Origin: Siphonodentalium dalli
Taxonomy: Eukaryota; Mollusca; Scaphopoda; Gadilida; Siphonodentaliidae
Direction: 5' to 3'
NCBI GenBank assembly: GCA_032622095.1
Contig: CP136061.1
Coordinates: forward strand, 3,658,001-3,722,000
DNA length: 64,000 nt
Shown: piece after piece, positions 13,301 through 28,300 of the stretch
Layout of the letters: every line of letters begins with the position of its first letter
How positions within the stretch are numbered: the first letter of the stretch is position 1
Notes under the pieces: model-generated
Database searches by the model: none
Seen by the model: only the letters and a program-made list of their open reading frames with translations
Told to the model about the DNA's origin: nothing
Position numbers and translations under genes: made by a program

Positions 13301-16300
13301 GATTATAAGTATGCCGGGTACGGTAAGTCTGCCGAAGAATAGATGTATGCCGGGGACGGTAAGTCTGTAGGGGGACGGTAAGTCTGATTGGGGATGGTAA
13401 GATTACCTGAGGACGATAAGTCTGCCGGGGAAGATAAGTCTGCCGGGCGGTAAATCTGCAGGGGGCGCTAAGTCTGACGGGGAGGATAAGTCTGCCAGGC
13501 GATAGTAAGTCTTCTTGGGACGGTAAGTCTGCCTGGGGGACGGTAAGTCTGCCGGAGATTATAAGTATGCCGGGGACGGTAAGTCAGTAGGGGAACGGTA
13601 AGTCTGATTGGGGGTGGTAAGATTACCTGAGGACGATAAGTCAGCCGGGGAAGATAAGTCTGTCAGGGGAGAATAGGTCTGTTGGAGGCGGTAAGTCTTC
13701 AGAGCCCGTACGTCTGCCGGGGCGGTAAGTCCGCCGGAGATTATAAGTATGCCGGGGACGGTAAGTCAGTAGGGGAACGGTAAGTCTGATTGGGGGTGGT
13801 AAGATTACCTGAGGACGATAAGTCTGCCGGGGAAGATAAGTCTGACGGGCGGTAAATCTGCAGGGGGCCTCTAAGTCTGCCGGGTCGATAAGTCTGACGG
13901 GAAAGATAAGTCTGCCGGGCGGTAAATCTGCAGGGGGCCGCTAAGTCTGCCGGGAGAACGTAATTCTGTAAGGGGGGCAATATTTACCATGAATTTGGGT
14001 AACTTATTCGGGCCATAACATGCACATGGCAGTCTTTTTTCACAAAATAGTGGTATTTTGTATTGTGATTTATATATTTTGACCACTAATCCAATTAGGC
14101 AATCCATAGTTATGATGTCAATACAAGAGTGAATTCCTAGGGGAAATCGGGGTCCACTCATCCTTAGTATATCATTTTTTATCCCCCCCCCTTGCCAATG
14201 CATTCTCTTATATATGCGAGTCGACCATAGGTCGCCTCGCATATATAAGAGAATGCATTGGCCTAACAATTTTTTACAATTTTAATAATTTTTTCTTGTA
14301 TTCTTTAACAATTTTATGATTTCACCCATACAGAGCCCCATGAGACAAACATGAGCAGACGACACTCTTCTATATGCTTCTATATATGTGTGGGGCTCCC
14401 TGCAGGGTAATGTTTTTTATTTTATGTCCTAAAAATTGTAAGAAACATTTATTTAAAAGAAATGATAAAAAATTGTTAGGCCAATGCATTCTCTTATATA
14501 TGCGAGGCGACATATAATCGACTCGCATATATAAGAGAATGCATTGGCACAGGGTAAAAAAAACCGTAACCCTAATCTTAAACCTATTGATGTACCAAGA
14601 GCTGCTAGACTAACTGATCATTTATCATAACAATCCATTTACCAAAACGATTATTGTATTCGCTCTACATGTACGAAAGGAAGCTGTTTGTCATAATATT
14701 GTGTTTGGCTTTAATTGCCCCCATGTAATAACACGTAGAAATATAAGCAGCCACACATAGTCTAACCTAACGAAAACATGCTGATATGCAATGTCGTTCA
14801 CTGAAGCAGAGAACAGTCAACTGGAAATAAGCCACAGTGTTGAGAGATATGGTGGTTAGCTTGAATCTGGTTATGAACCAATAACCTAAAACTCAACTGA
14901 GCACAATTATTCATTTATCAACAGGCATGCATGACATGAACATTCTCAAATATTAAAATTTTATTTATGGGTAGGTGCCTTTCCAAATGAAAATAATCAT
15001 TAAAGTTCATGATTAAAGAATTTTTTTATCTAATCTCATGATCTTCGGATATGATATGTACTTTTGAAAACAACTTGTTTTTGGTTTTGGTACCTGAAAA
15101 CAGTGAAATTTGTCATGCCATGCAAGTAAATAAATTGACAATACATTTTATAATACAGTTAGCAAATCACTGCATATTTATATATGTATTTTTACCAAAT
15201 ATTTTGTTTTGGGCATGCTTTGGTTTATCTTTCTTTGGTTTTGTAATTTTCTCTTACTAATTATTTAATCCATCCATTGTTTTTAGCTTGTTTTCTCAAC
15301 GATCCCATATTTTTGGTTTTTCAATTTGGCCAAGATCAGAAAAATGGCCAACAAAATTAGGGAATGGCCAAATTGGCCAAAAGAATTTTCTGGCCAGCGT
15401 GAATCCTTCGCTATACATTTACTTTATCAAGACGTGATACTCTGAAGGCAAATTAAGCATGCATATTGGTTCCTTCTAAATGGGTTCTAGTGCAGTTTAA
15501 AGAGCCACAATCAGATGACTTCTCTGTTTGAGAATCAACATATTATATGTTATAGCACCGTAGGTCATACTGCATAATCGGTACTATTTGTGCACGATGT
15601 ATGATGCGGGGTGAGGACGAACACGAGTGAATGAATAATGAACAAAGTAGTGTGAGTTAAACATTAAATACACGGATGTCCTTGGTTGTAATTTAGAAAT
15701 AAATGTTACCAAATTATGAATTTCCTCAAGGATATACTAATAGTATAGTATAATGATAGTATGAATATGCTATTATACACAAAGCGAGTGTTTGTTTATA
15801 TACAACAATGTGAAATAAGCAAAAATGTCAACACCGTTGTGATTTGTTTTTGAGAGATTGATTCACGGTGACCCATTGAACACTGATATATTGTGTGGCG
15901 AGGATTAGCGAGCGATAATACTGTATGTTTTAAACAGCATGGTACAGTTGTAACCGAAGTTCACACAGTGGGATATATCGGGTGATGAGTGCTTTGATTA
16001 TCGCACACTCTTTGCGTACTGTGCTGTACAATAATCGTGGATTTTGTTTACCAGCACTGCGTACGATCTTGACAATAACATGCTATTAATGCGATATTTA
16101 TGATTGGTGTAAGAACATATTTGTTCTATATGTTAAGTCTTTCTATTTGTGGTGGTTTATTTTAACAGCAATACCCATCGCGACGGCCCAAAAAAGTTAT
16201 ACACTGATATAACTATACAGGGTCTATACACTAATATAACTATACAGGGTCTATACACTAATATAACTATACAGGGTCTATACACTAATATAACTATACA

Positions 16301-19300
16301 GGGTATATACACTAATATAACTATACAGGGTCTATACACTAATATAACTATACAGGGTCTATACACTAATATAACTATACAGGGTCTATACACTAATATA
16401 ACTATACAGGGTCTATACACTAATATAACTATACAGGGTCTATACACTAATATAACTATACAGGGTCTATACACTAATATAACTATACAGGGTATATACA
16501 CTAATATAACTATACAGGGTCTATACACTAATATAACTATACAGGGTATATACACTAATATAACTATACAGGGTCTATACACTAATATAACTATACAGGG
16601 TCTATACACTAATATAACTATACAGGGTCTATACACTAATATAACTATACAGGGTCTATACACTAATATAACTATACAGGGTCTATACACTAATATAACT
16701 ATACAGGGTATATACACTAATATAACTATACAGGGTCTATACACTAATATAACTATACAGGGTCTATACACTAATATAACTATACAGGGTCTATACACTA
16801 ATATAACTATACAGGGTCTATACACTAATATAACTATACAGGGTCTATACACTAATATAACTATACAGGGTCTATACACTAATATAACTATACAGGGTCT
16901 ATACACTAATATAACTATACAGGGTCTATACACTAATATAACTATACAGGGTATATACACTAATATAACTATACAGGGTCTATACACTAATATAACTATA
17001 CAGGGTCTATACACTAATATAACTATACAGGGTCTAGTTGACAATTGACATTTTGGCGTCTAAGGCGAAAAATTGGTGAACGAAAATCGTCCGAGACCTA
17101 GTCGAAAATTGATATTCTGGCATCTAAGGCGAAAAGTTGGGCAACGAAAATCGTCCGAGTCATACATATACATTGACAAGTTGGTCTCTAACGCGAAAAA
17201 GTCGGGACAAAAAAAGTCGTCTGTGCGTACATTAAGAGAGTTCCAGTTACTACCGACAGCGCTACGGGGTAGCCATATGCGTTGTCACGAGTGAGGTGAT
17301 CCGGGGGTCGGTGGTTGAGCGCTTGCACTTGACTTCGGGGTCGGTTGCGTATAAACTAATATGATGAACTATATTTCAGGATTGTTGGGCTGCTTGCCAC
17401 CCTGATTGGGGCGATGTACTGGATTTTGCCTTTCGTTATAACCAGAAGTTATGCAGCAACTGTAGCCATGCGAGTTATTCTCGGATCTCTTGAGGTGAAT
17501 GCGCTTTGTATAATAGTAAGGTGCACACAAGCAAATGATTGGATAAAAGCATAAAAATTTGTATATATATATATACTTCATGAAATGGGGATCAATATAA
17601 GAGTTAGTAGATTCAGGCTTGAAAGTGACCTAGATGACATTGAGGGCAAGGTCAATGGTACATATTTATATAAATATTCACAGCCGGTGTGAGTTATAGC
17701 CGTTTTAATACGACCCATTACTTATATATATCGACCCATTACTTATATATATCAATGTATGACCATTTCAGTAAATGTTTGTGTAGAATTAACAACGCAG
17801 TTTTTCTATCTTCCTAAACGATTGCACAAATTAAATGGCAATGTAAAATCATTATTAGAAATACAATTTCCACGTGATGCCATCAAATTATCGATTATAC
17901 ACACTGTTTTGATGCGTTCAATATATATATATAGGTGGCATATGTTCTGCGAAAATATATTAAGTTATTAACCCTTTCTATACTAAATTGATTCTCCAAT
18001 CCAGTTATAAAAGTGTGCATTTTAATGGCCTAGTATTCATATGGATAGGGTTTCCAGGAAAAACATGCATACGAAAGATTATAAAAGTACAAAATGAGCC
18101 CTGTTTATTTGAGTGAAATGTTCAGATAATAAGTTCAACAAACGACCTATGGGAAAAGTTAAGATAGTAATGGTAGTCGATTGTTGAACTTATTATCTGA
18201 ACATTTCATGGGAACTACTCGTCAATGAGTATTTAGTATAGAACGGGTTATGTAACGTTTTTGCTCACCCAACAGGTTGCAGAGTATTGCGAAATTTTAA
18301 TTCATGTAGGTATACCATGAAGTAGATAAAATTGACATGCTGACAAGGTAAATGTTTCTCTGTTCGCTATTCAATAAAAGGAAAATCAATCAAGGGCAAT
18401 GTTTATAAATATTATAATGTCGATTATGTCGAATATACGTATACAATTTGGTACCAATTATGAGAATATAATAATATAATAACCATTATGTGCACGACCA
18501 AGAGATGATATTTATTGGCCATAATAGAATATCGGTATCATGTCATTGACATCAAAATGTTGGCACATAATTTAATTATTGAATGATTTGATAGGGAAGT
18601 TTTGGATGCTTCAGACACACACAAGACAGAACAAGGGTGTGGACACCAGAGCTTGAAGCATATATATAGATTTAAGATGATCACCTAACGCTACGGTAAA
18701 CCTGTGACCGTAATATATATATATATATATATCGTACCTCATACAAACCCGCAATTGAATGACTTCCGATGTAACAGTTCCTACACAGTGATGCTGACAC
18801 TGGCTTCCATTTCAGGGTGGTATAATCCCAGCATCATTTGGTATGCTGGCCGTCTGGGTTGTGCCATCCAAGAGAACGTCTTATGTTGGTTTGGTATGTT
18901 CTGGTGAGAATTTATTATTTTAGATATTTGCATTTCTAGAATTATTATTGATTCAATTTGGCCATGTAATAGAATGAGGATATAATTACCTTCATTATAT
19001 CGACGATTAAGGATTAGTGGACCTCGCCTGGCAAAAATTGTCATGTCAATAATTTACAAATAGCAGCATACTGGTTGATCTAACAGTTATAAAACTGTCA
19101 TAAAATCATAAGCGGCAAAAGAAATGAAAAAACAAGAAATTCACATTGAAAATGAGACAGCAAAATCTCATATTTCCATATTCTCTGTAACATGTGCTCG
19201 GCTGAATTTTCAATCTAAGATATTATTTGTTTTCTTTTATCTAAAAATTATATATTTTGCAGCAAATAATTTCGAGTTGCCTATTCTCACAGTAAACATG

Positions 19301-22300
19301 TGATTTCTGGTGAGGTCAAGTGAGGTCTCCTGATCCTTAATTAGCCGTGATAAGTTATTGTCGTGAGTTGAGAGCACACAACGAAATATGAACCATCTCT
19401 GCAAGAATACCATATAGATGTCACTTCCGGGAAATGGGGCTACCAGGAAATTGACTTTGTAAACAAAAAGACTTATGTCTCCATGCTCGAGAAAACCATT
19501 GTTTAAAAGATTCGACATTCGTGATGGCGAGGCGTTTGCAAAACCATATCGAAGAATGATGGCAAATAACAAGCCGAACGGTACGCCGATATTTACGTAT
19601 TTTTGTGAGTTTCATTGCTATTATATTACAAAAATTCAGCGAAAAATAGAGTTATGAGATGACTTGCAGTGAATAACTGTACTTCAAGGCATTTTTGTAT
19701 TATTAAATTGACCGGGCATATTGCGTATATATTGGTAAATATCAGTGACAAAGACTCAGTTCTGCTAAATATCATAATTATCTTTCTGTTTGACAAATAC
19801 CACATCATTGTAACGGGTTCAGTAACGAGGAGCAACCTGCTCCTATGTATTGCAGCATAAACAATCTTTACTCCGATTGCAAAGTTAGCATATCATTCAA
19901 GGGTGGGTTTGTTGATGGCTTTTAATTCCACAACTTCATAAACATCCCATGGAATTGCATAAAGCTGTCCATCTGTGATCCAACATCAAGTTTATAGCGG
20001 GTTAACTAGCTAACATGTACGTATGTCAGAGCAGGGGCTTCGCTATTTCAAAATATGTCCGCGAATTTGGAAGAACTGCAACGTTTGTCAAGAAAACGCA
20101 AAGTGCACTATTGGTTATGTAAATAAGCAAGGCCGTCGACCATAGATATAGCTACAATAACTAAACTTATAGCAATAGATTGAAATGCAACTAGGACAGC
20201 CATGAATGTTAATTTTACTACATGCGTGCTAAATGTTATCGACAACATTTTCCCGGAAGTGGGATCTGTATGGTGAATAAACTTGGATCGTGTCTACAAG
20301 AAGTCCAATCGAACAAACATAAATCCGGGTCAAATGTAAATGTAAATCGTGTTTCTTGAGGACAATGTTTTAGGAGCGCTTACTTTTTCTAAGTTTTCTT
20401 ATAGACAGTGTATTAACGGGAGTGAACGTCAATATTCTGGTAAACACTTTTCAACAAACGGTAAGTGTGTTTTCATCAACTTTGTCTTTCTTATGAATAA
20501 TATACCCGCGAGCCCTGCACCATTCGATCAAAGTTTATTCGTAAATTGATGTTGAACGCATATTTTCGCACTTAAAACTAAACGCGCTTGCTTCCAAAGC
20601 ACCATTTCTCCCAGAAAAAATATTTTGCATATACTGTTATCCCCATGAAATGATTATTTAAATGTTTATCATTTTTCGATAAATTTACAGAAATACAGCC
20701 CGATAAAAATTAAACGGTTGCAAAACGTAGCGTCGACAGGCACAGGACGATCGGTAAAACATTTTCAACATCGGTTGAAAGGTTGATAAACACCCCTCTA
20801 CCAATATCAAATGATGATTGCCAGATCATATATATTTTGGGCACGCTAATTATGAATGTCAACATCATTGTTTCAAGAACGATGCTGTTGGCGATGACTA
20901 TTTCTTAAACATGACCGACTTACTCAATGAAATAGTCAAAAATGTTAACACACTGTGGATCTGGAGTTTTCTAAATGCCGTTCGCTTGCCGTGTTGTTAT
21001 CGCATCTGATTGTCTCCTTATTCGGTACAAAATAGAGTAATATTTTCAGGTTGTTACTTCAGCCCAGTCTTAGCTCTCCTGTTATCAGGGATAACCACAT
21101 GCTATGTGAGCTGGTCATTCAGCCTATATGTATATGGTGAGTGACGGAGCAGTCAAATGACGACATTATATGCGAGCTGGGTCATTCAGCCTCTATGTTG
21201 AGGGTGCGTGATGGAGGTCAGTCATATTACTAAAACCCCTGGTCGGTTTTGGGCACGAGATACTCAACATGTGTATTATACACATATAAGTTCTATTAAT
21301 TCGCATTATCCTCCTTTGTTAAATTGGTGTGTAATGTGAAGAGAATAACGATCTACATACTTTATATACTCTATACATAGCTCGTTATTTCACATACATC
21401 ACATCACAGAACGGACATTACATTGACGTGTAGACACACACATATATATATGCCATGCTGACCATGAAAGCAATAAAATATAAAACATAATGAAGATTAT
21501 CTTATTTTCTTAGCATATTTCGCGTATAATGGTCTTCATAATGGTATGTGATATCCTCATTGGCGATTAAGTCATATGGTAACTTTGACCCTCTGTATTT
21601 GTGATTAATAAAACGCTACAATGCATAGCCGCGGACAATTAAAATCCGTCAAACCGATCAGGACTGGGCCACTCAGTGGCTCTCTTCTGATCGAATGCTC
21701 AAGAAAAATTCAAGCTGACGCTCCTATGCAATTAACACGTATTGCACATACACCCGTGTTGGTTACTCCTCACAAGACATTGAACAGTAGTCGGATTCCT
21801 TATGTCATTTTGCATTTTTGGTTTGTTAAAAGCGATCTGAAAACGGATTATGTATGCCTAGTTGATGTGTTTTCAGGATTGACTTGTTTCCATTCTTGAA
21901 TTTTGGCGGGTCGTCCTAAATCGGGGTCAACATAATTTAGAGAGCGTTTCGTATTTACAGAAAATGATAGACGGTGCCACCTGGCGTATGGTGATCGGTG
22001 CGACCTATCCAAACTACCATATATGACCCATTTATATATTTTTGACATGCAACATAGACGTAGTTTTAAAAAGAATGGATGTGATCAGATGATTCTTGCT
22101 GGCTACAGTTGAGATCAAAATTTAACACTGAACCCACTGGAGAATTTCGTGTTATGCTCAAACGTTGATTGTGATATCACTTATTGGCAATCGTGCGCAA
22201 CTATATATGAAGATTAACACTCGTGTTTGACCCTCTATAACTATCCGTGATTTAATGGATGCAAAATATGATATAGTTATGCCTCAAGAGACAGTAATTG

Positions 22301-25300
22301 GCAAAAGTAAGCGTCGAATGGTTTTGTAATTTCGATAATATCAGTCTATTGAATCAAACGAAAATATTCCCAACAAGACTGAAGTTTCACGATGTGATTA
22401 CATATTAAGTTATTGTTTTATTTGATACTTGTCTGTCTTGTTGTCCACTGACTAGTTTTTGACGCCACATCGTTGATCATAACGGGATGTAGTGTCACAA
22501 ATACATAGGTATATATGGTAGTTGTTCATTGTCATTAACTCAATCGTTGTAATCGGAGTCTGTCCCACATACACTGGGAAATATGTGTTTTCACAGGATT
22601 TGTGCTACTGATAAATGGACATATCGGTGTAGCTGAGATCTTTACTGTAGCGGTATAGGCGTACGTTGCTTTCAGACTCCCCACGCCGGTTACATTTGGC
22701 GAACTTCAGAAAGGGACTGAAACCCAACATTCACCATCAATATTCTAACCACAATTAATCTCCACGCTTCGTGTATAGCTGTGAAAATCAAGTCAATTCG
22801 AATTTCAACTAAAGTAGATCTTAATGAGTAAATATATATCAACTATAGTTGCATTTTCCTGAAAATTCCGAGTAGGTGCTTAGTATCCGTTTCTAAGGAG
22901 CTATCGGGTGGCAAAGTATCCCGATCTTATAATGACCAGTGGCCTATGCAGAACATGGCTGCATAGTTTTAGACATACATGTGCCCAACTTTGAACAAAA
23001 CCAGCACCATGTGATTAGACACTGGCTAAATTAAGGCAATACCAATGAATGATTAGTACACCATTGTGGTATTTGATTCACTATGACGGCCAGGTATATC
23101 TCAAATTTCACATTTTGGTATTAACTTCATCAAAAACGTAAACACTGGCATTGAATTACGACCCTATATATAAGCTATAATTGCAATTTCCAGTGAGTTT
23201 CCGGTAGTCGCCTAGACTAAGTTTCCCGATCTTATGATGATCAATGGCCCATATGGCACAAACATGTACAGTTTCATATCTGTGTCACCATTTGAACATA
23301 ACCAATACCATCCGACTATAGACACTATCTAATTTACTGGGGAAATACCACGGCCCAGTGGTGATCGGTTCAAAGCCAAGTTTATTATATGGGGCAGAAC
23401 GATCCATTATGCCTAAGTCGATGGTTTGTTCACAACAGATGGAGTCATGATACATTATGAAGGATGATGGAAGGGTCCCCTCAACTATGCTCTTCGACAC
23501 ATTATTGTCACCGCACTGTGTCACTTGCGTCTTAATGTGTTGTACAATATATAAGACCTACTACATAATGCACATATATGTCTTCTTATAAATACATTTT
23601 CTTTTAGAAAGTGTCCAGAGATTTCTTGCTATTTATACTGACAATTTATGTTTATTCTTGTGGCAAAGGATTTGAGGCGTGAATTGTTATGTTGACTAAG
23701 ATGTTAATTTAGTATGTGAAACATGTATCCGGGGGATGTATCGAGTGGACGGAGAAAGTGTCTTCTTTATCATCAGATGAACATAATTTAAACTCCCAAT
23801 TTGGATAAACCCGACCAGGACTTATAGAACAACCATCTATGCCCAGCAATATTTAGCAATACATACGAAAATTTGAAACAATACCAGCCTATTCACATGC
23901 ATAGCTAAACATATCATTGGCATAGATGAGTTGTTGTAGTTGTTACATTGATGTTGGTCGGGTTTCTCCAAATTTAATACTAAAACAGAATGATCCATAA
24001 ACACCATAGCTTGGCATGAAAATATATAAAAAACCCTATACATGACCGAACAATTTTAACAATCAGTGGTTGACACTTACATAAATATGACTCACAGATG
24101 TGTTAGCACACAACTCCGTATTATGCGGTACTTCATCCTGGCAATAAACATTAATTTTGTCAATTGATGAAAAACACCATCAATCAATTTACAACGACAT
24201 CTTGAAACTTTAGTCTTGATAAACATTACATTAAAAGAATAGTGGACATTATCACCGAAGCACGTGGTTGTATATGATTGATGTGACCCAATTTTGTTAT
24301 CAACTACTGTATCTGGTTGCCTGACTGTATTGCAAGTTACTTTTGTAAAATCACATGTAGTTACAGTAGATTACATGTAAGAGCCATGCATATATGATAG
24401 CCATTAAGTTCCATCACTGTACACATTTGAGTAAATTGTCAAACTCTCTATAGGGTTGAACGTTAACTTTTGATCGCAACTGTAGTACTGTACCCGCGGG
24501 GATTTATCTGACGACACCAATATTCTCAAAAATACATTTCAGAGTCATAATTGATATATGTGCATTATTTCAACTTGCACAATTCATGATAAGACTAATC
24601 ATGTTAGTTAATGTGTGTATAATCAGGATTAATATGTGTATAATCAGGGAACGCTCTTTAAATTCTTAAAACCGTCCAAACAATTTGTTTCCACTAAAAT
24701 GTCAGACTGGAAATAAGTAAACTCTGAAAGTAGACCACCATATTTGATAACTTTGTTAATTTCAACTCGCACAGTCCACCAGAAGGTTAGTTATGAGGAT
24801 TAATATCTGCATAATAAGTAAACGCTCTTTAAATTCTTAAAACAGTCCAAAAACACTTTTTCCAATAAAATTTCAATTGGACACAGGCAAACTCTGAAAG
24901 TAGACACGCTGTTGATAAATAGACCGTTCGTATGTCGTCTTTGACATTCCGAAATTGCGCGACCGATTTTTTCGACCAAAGGAATCTTATTTGTGAAATC
25001 AGCGAGGGTGGGGGTAGGGTTAGCTTTTCTGTAATATCTTTATCAAAAATTGATGTATCAAAGTTTTGTTTGTGACATATGATCAAGATATCCTTGTAGA
25101 TTGTTCATTTTCGTCTATATGTGATGTAGCTGGTTTTAAGAATATACAATACCTTAATATTTGGGAAAGAAAATTGAAAATGCAGTCATAAATACAATTC
25201 ATCTGATGATTTTATGATGAAATTTCACATTAAGATATGTAATTATGCAATTTTTGTCAAGATCTGTCCATGTTTTTCGATTTCTGGGAACAAAGAACGC

Positions 25301-28300
25301 CACTTACCGAACTTGCTATGCGTAATAGCATGTTTTTATTACCAGGTGGACGCGAAAAAAATAGAGGGGTACACAAACAAAAGCCCCACACAAACCTGTT
25401 TCCACTAAAATATCAAGCTGGAAACAAGTAGATTATGAAAATAGACACACTGGTGGTATAGAAACCGTTCTCATATCGCTTTTAACATTCCGAAAACGCG
25501 CGACCACTTTTTTCGACATAAGGAATCCGACTACAGTAGCAGAGCTGTGTTGAGAACTCGCGATATAGCTGATTCTTCAGATATAGTGGCTGAGATAGCA
25601 CCGCAGGGAGTTACAGAAGTACGTAGATTTGCGAAGGCAGTTGAAGGTCATAACGTTGGGTATTTTATTACCTCCAGTCGGTTGGGTATATGAAGACGGA
25701 TTTAAGTACATATATTCCAAATCCATTGCGATGGTTTAAATATCAGGGGTATGGCCATGGCCATGAAGATTGTAAAAGTAAAGAAACAACCATATGTGCA
25801 CGGTGTTCTATTTCTGGTCATGAACATAAGGATTGTACGAATCTTAAGAAATGTTCAAACTCAACGTTCGCATGCTGCAATGGGTCGTTCGTGCCCCATA
25901 CGGGACTACGAATTCAAGATCCAACAATGTAAAGCTGAGAGGCATCTGTCATATATAGATGCTAAGAAAATAGTTGGTCCATGACCATCCATTCCACATG
26001 TCACATACTCAGCAATCGTGTCTCCAACGAAGTGTGTTTTGATGCCAACACTCAGACACAGAGTCAAACCAAACTCGTCAGTATATCGCTACATGTAGAA
26101 AGACAAGTTCGGGATACTGATATTATTCCTGTTCCAGAACCTGTAGCTTCAGTCGTTGAGACATTTCCTCCAAAAATAATCTATGCAACTTGATCCTATT
26201 GTTCCAAAATAAAAATCGCATGTTGCTTCGAAACAAAGATCGCCAAAGTAACGCAAACGTTTCGACTCTCAGAAAGAGAGGTGCATCTATGAGCTTTCAA
26301 AATTTGACTGCATGATTGATGAGAAACGTTTAACTCTCAAAGAAAAGAAACAGTATTTGTGGATCAAGGCTGTTTGTTGGGTCAATGGTGACATTCTGTC
26401 TCACCCACCCGACTATCAGTTTGAAGCATTGATAAAGGTTCATGCGCGATATATTATAAATACCTTATGACTGCCAAATCTGATTTTAAAAGCTACTTTA
26501 CATATTTCGATGTGGATCCTAGGTAATTTCGTGTTCTTTATTGCTATTTATTAGCTATTCTTATACTACTTGTATACGTTTAATAGTATGATTGCACACT
26601 AGTCAGTTCTAGGATTTATGTTCCTGGCTCCAAGTGGAAACATTCCTCTTGAGTGCTTTTATTTGTACATAACTCATCATTGCATTGTGTTAATCTCATC
26701 CACTGTCTGAGTTATCTACATAGTTATTTCATTACGATCCTTTTTGATACATGATTCTATTCTTGATCGTGATATGGCATAGCGTCTAAAACGACGTTAA
26801 ATCAATAAATTAAAGGCTTTGGCCTCAAATGCACATTCCTGTTATTTTGCAGTGGCATAATAGTTTGCCCAATTCAGCCTGCTCTCGTGATAATAAGCAC
26901 AAAACAGGCTTATTTTAATGAAAGAAATAATGTCATATTGGCATTATACTGAACATCAATATACGCACTATTTGGACCTAGAACGCGATTTTTAAAACAG
27001 TCCAATGTGGGACTATTTCATTACGAAATAAGCACATTTTGGCATTATTTTATTTACAGCTTTTCATCGAAACGACTTTTTTTAATTGGTATAAAAGTTA
27101 CCCTATTTTATTGAGACAAATTACGTTGGCTACTGAGAACCATCGTACATAACTACTTATTTCTTGTGAACTGCTCTTCAAAATGATATTGTTATACTCA
27201 GATGATCGAATCAATCATGCAGGTAACCCAACCTATCTTAGGTTCGTAGGTTCATATTGGATCTAGATATTCACATAGGTTCATACTGGATCTAGATATT
27301 CACATAGGTTCATACTGGATCTAGATATTCACAGGTTCATATTGGATCTAGATATTCACATAGGTTCATATTGGATCTAGATATTCACATAGGTTCATAT
27401 TGGATCTAGATATTCACATAGGTTCATATTGGATCTAGATATTCACATAGGTTCATATTGGATCTGAATATTTACAAAGGTTCATATTGGATCTGAATAT
27501 TCACATATGTTCATATTGGATCTGAATATTCACATATGTTCATATTGGATCTGAATATTCACATAGGTTCATATTGGATCTGAATATTCACATAGGTTCA
27601 TATTGGATCTGAATATTCACATAGGTTCATATTGGATCTAAATATTAACATATGTTCATATTGGATCCAAATATTCACATAGGATCATAATGGATCTAAA
27701 TATTCACATAGGTTTATATTGGATCTAAATATTCACATGGGTTCATATTGGATCTGAATATTCACATAGGTTCATATTGGATCTGAATATTCACATAGAT
27801 TCATATTGGATCTAAATATTCACATAGGTTCATATTGGATCTGAATATTCACATAGGTTTATATTGGATCTGAATATTCACATAGGTTCATATTGGATCT
27901 GAATATTAACATAGGTTCATATTGGATCTAAATATTGACATATGTTCATATTGGATCCAAATATTCACATAGGTTCATATTGGATCTAGATATTCACATA
28001 GGTTCATATTGGATCTAGATATTCACATAGGTTCATATTGGATCTAGATATTCACATAGGTTCATATTGGATCTAGATATTCACATAGGTTCATATTGGA
28101 TCTAGATATTCACATAGGTTCATATTGGATCTAGATATTCACATAGGTTCATGTTGGATCTAGATATTCACATAGGTTCATATTGGATATAGATATTCAC
28201 ATAGGTTCATGTTGGACTTATTTTATTCTGAAATAAGCCCATAGCTAACTTATTATTATAGCGATGTTTAGGCTTTATACATTTATACATTGTGAAAACA

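Larger units (their letters stand above)
21788..25533. mobile_element. 3.7-kb non-autonomous TIR element inserted in LINE ORF1
   Basis: The left end TAGTCGGATTCCTTATGTC is the inverse of the right end GACATAAGGAATCCGACTA. Homology continues inward (GTTAAAAGCGAT and ACGG on the left; CCGTTCTCATATCGCTTTTA on the right). CAG flanks both sides (21785-21787 and 25534-25536). Removing the element restores the host ORF1 codons. Inside are a duplicated pair of about 230 bp (22835-23075 and 23165-23350) and extra copies of the right-end region (24595-24740, 24780-25000). No transposase ORF seen. Intron 5. Confidence 0.7.

Noticed and set aside
16149-17048. 299- and 295-codon frames on opposite strands
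   Set aside because: Pure 27-bp satellite; complementary frames are open for the same length reason.
17295-17345. tRNA-like SINE head (GGTGGTTGAGCGCTTGCACT)
   Set aside because: Resembles a box A region, but no convincing box B or body follows; too weak to call.
20041-20490. Small coding-like stretches with a GTAAGT at 20461
   Set aside because: No frame continuity with the SLC17 exons and no recognisable domain.
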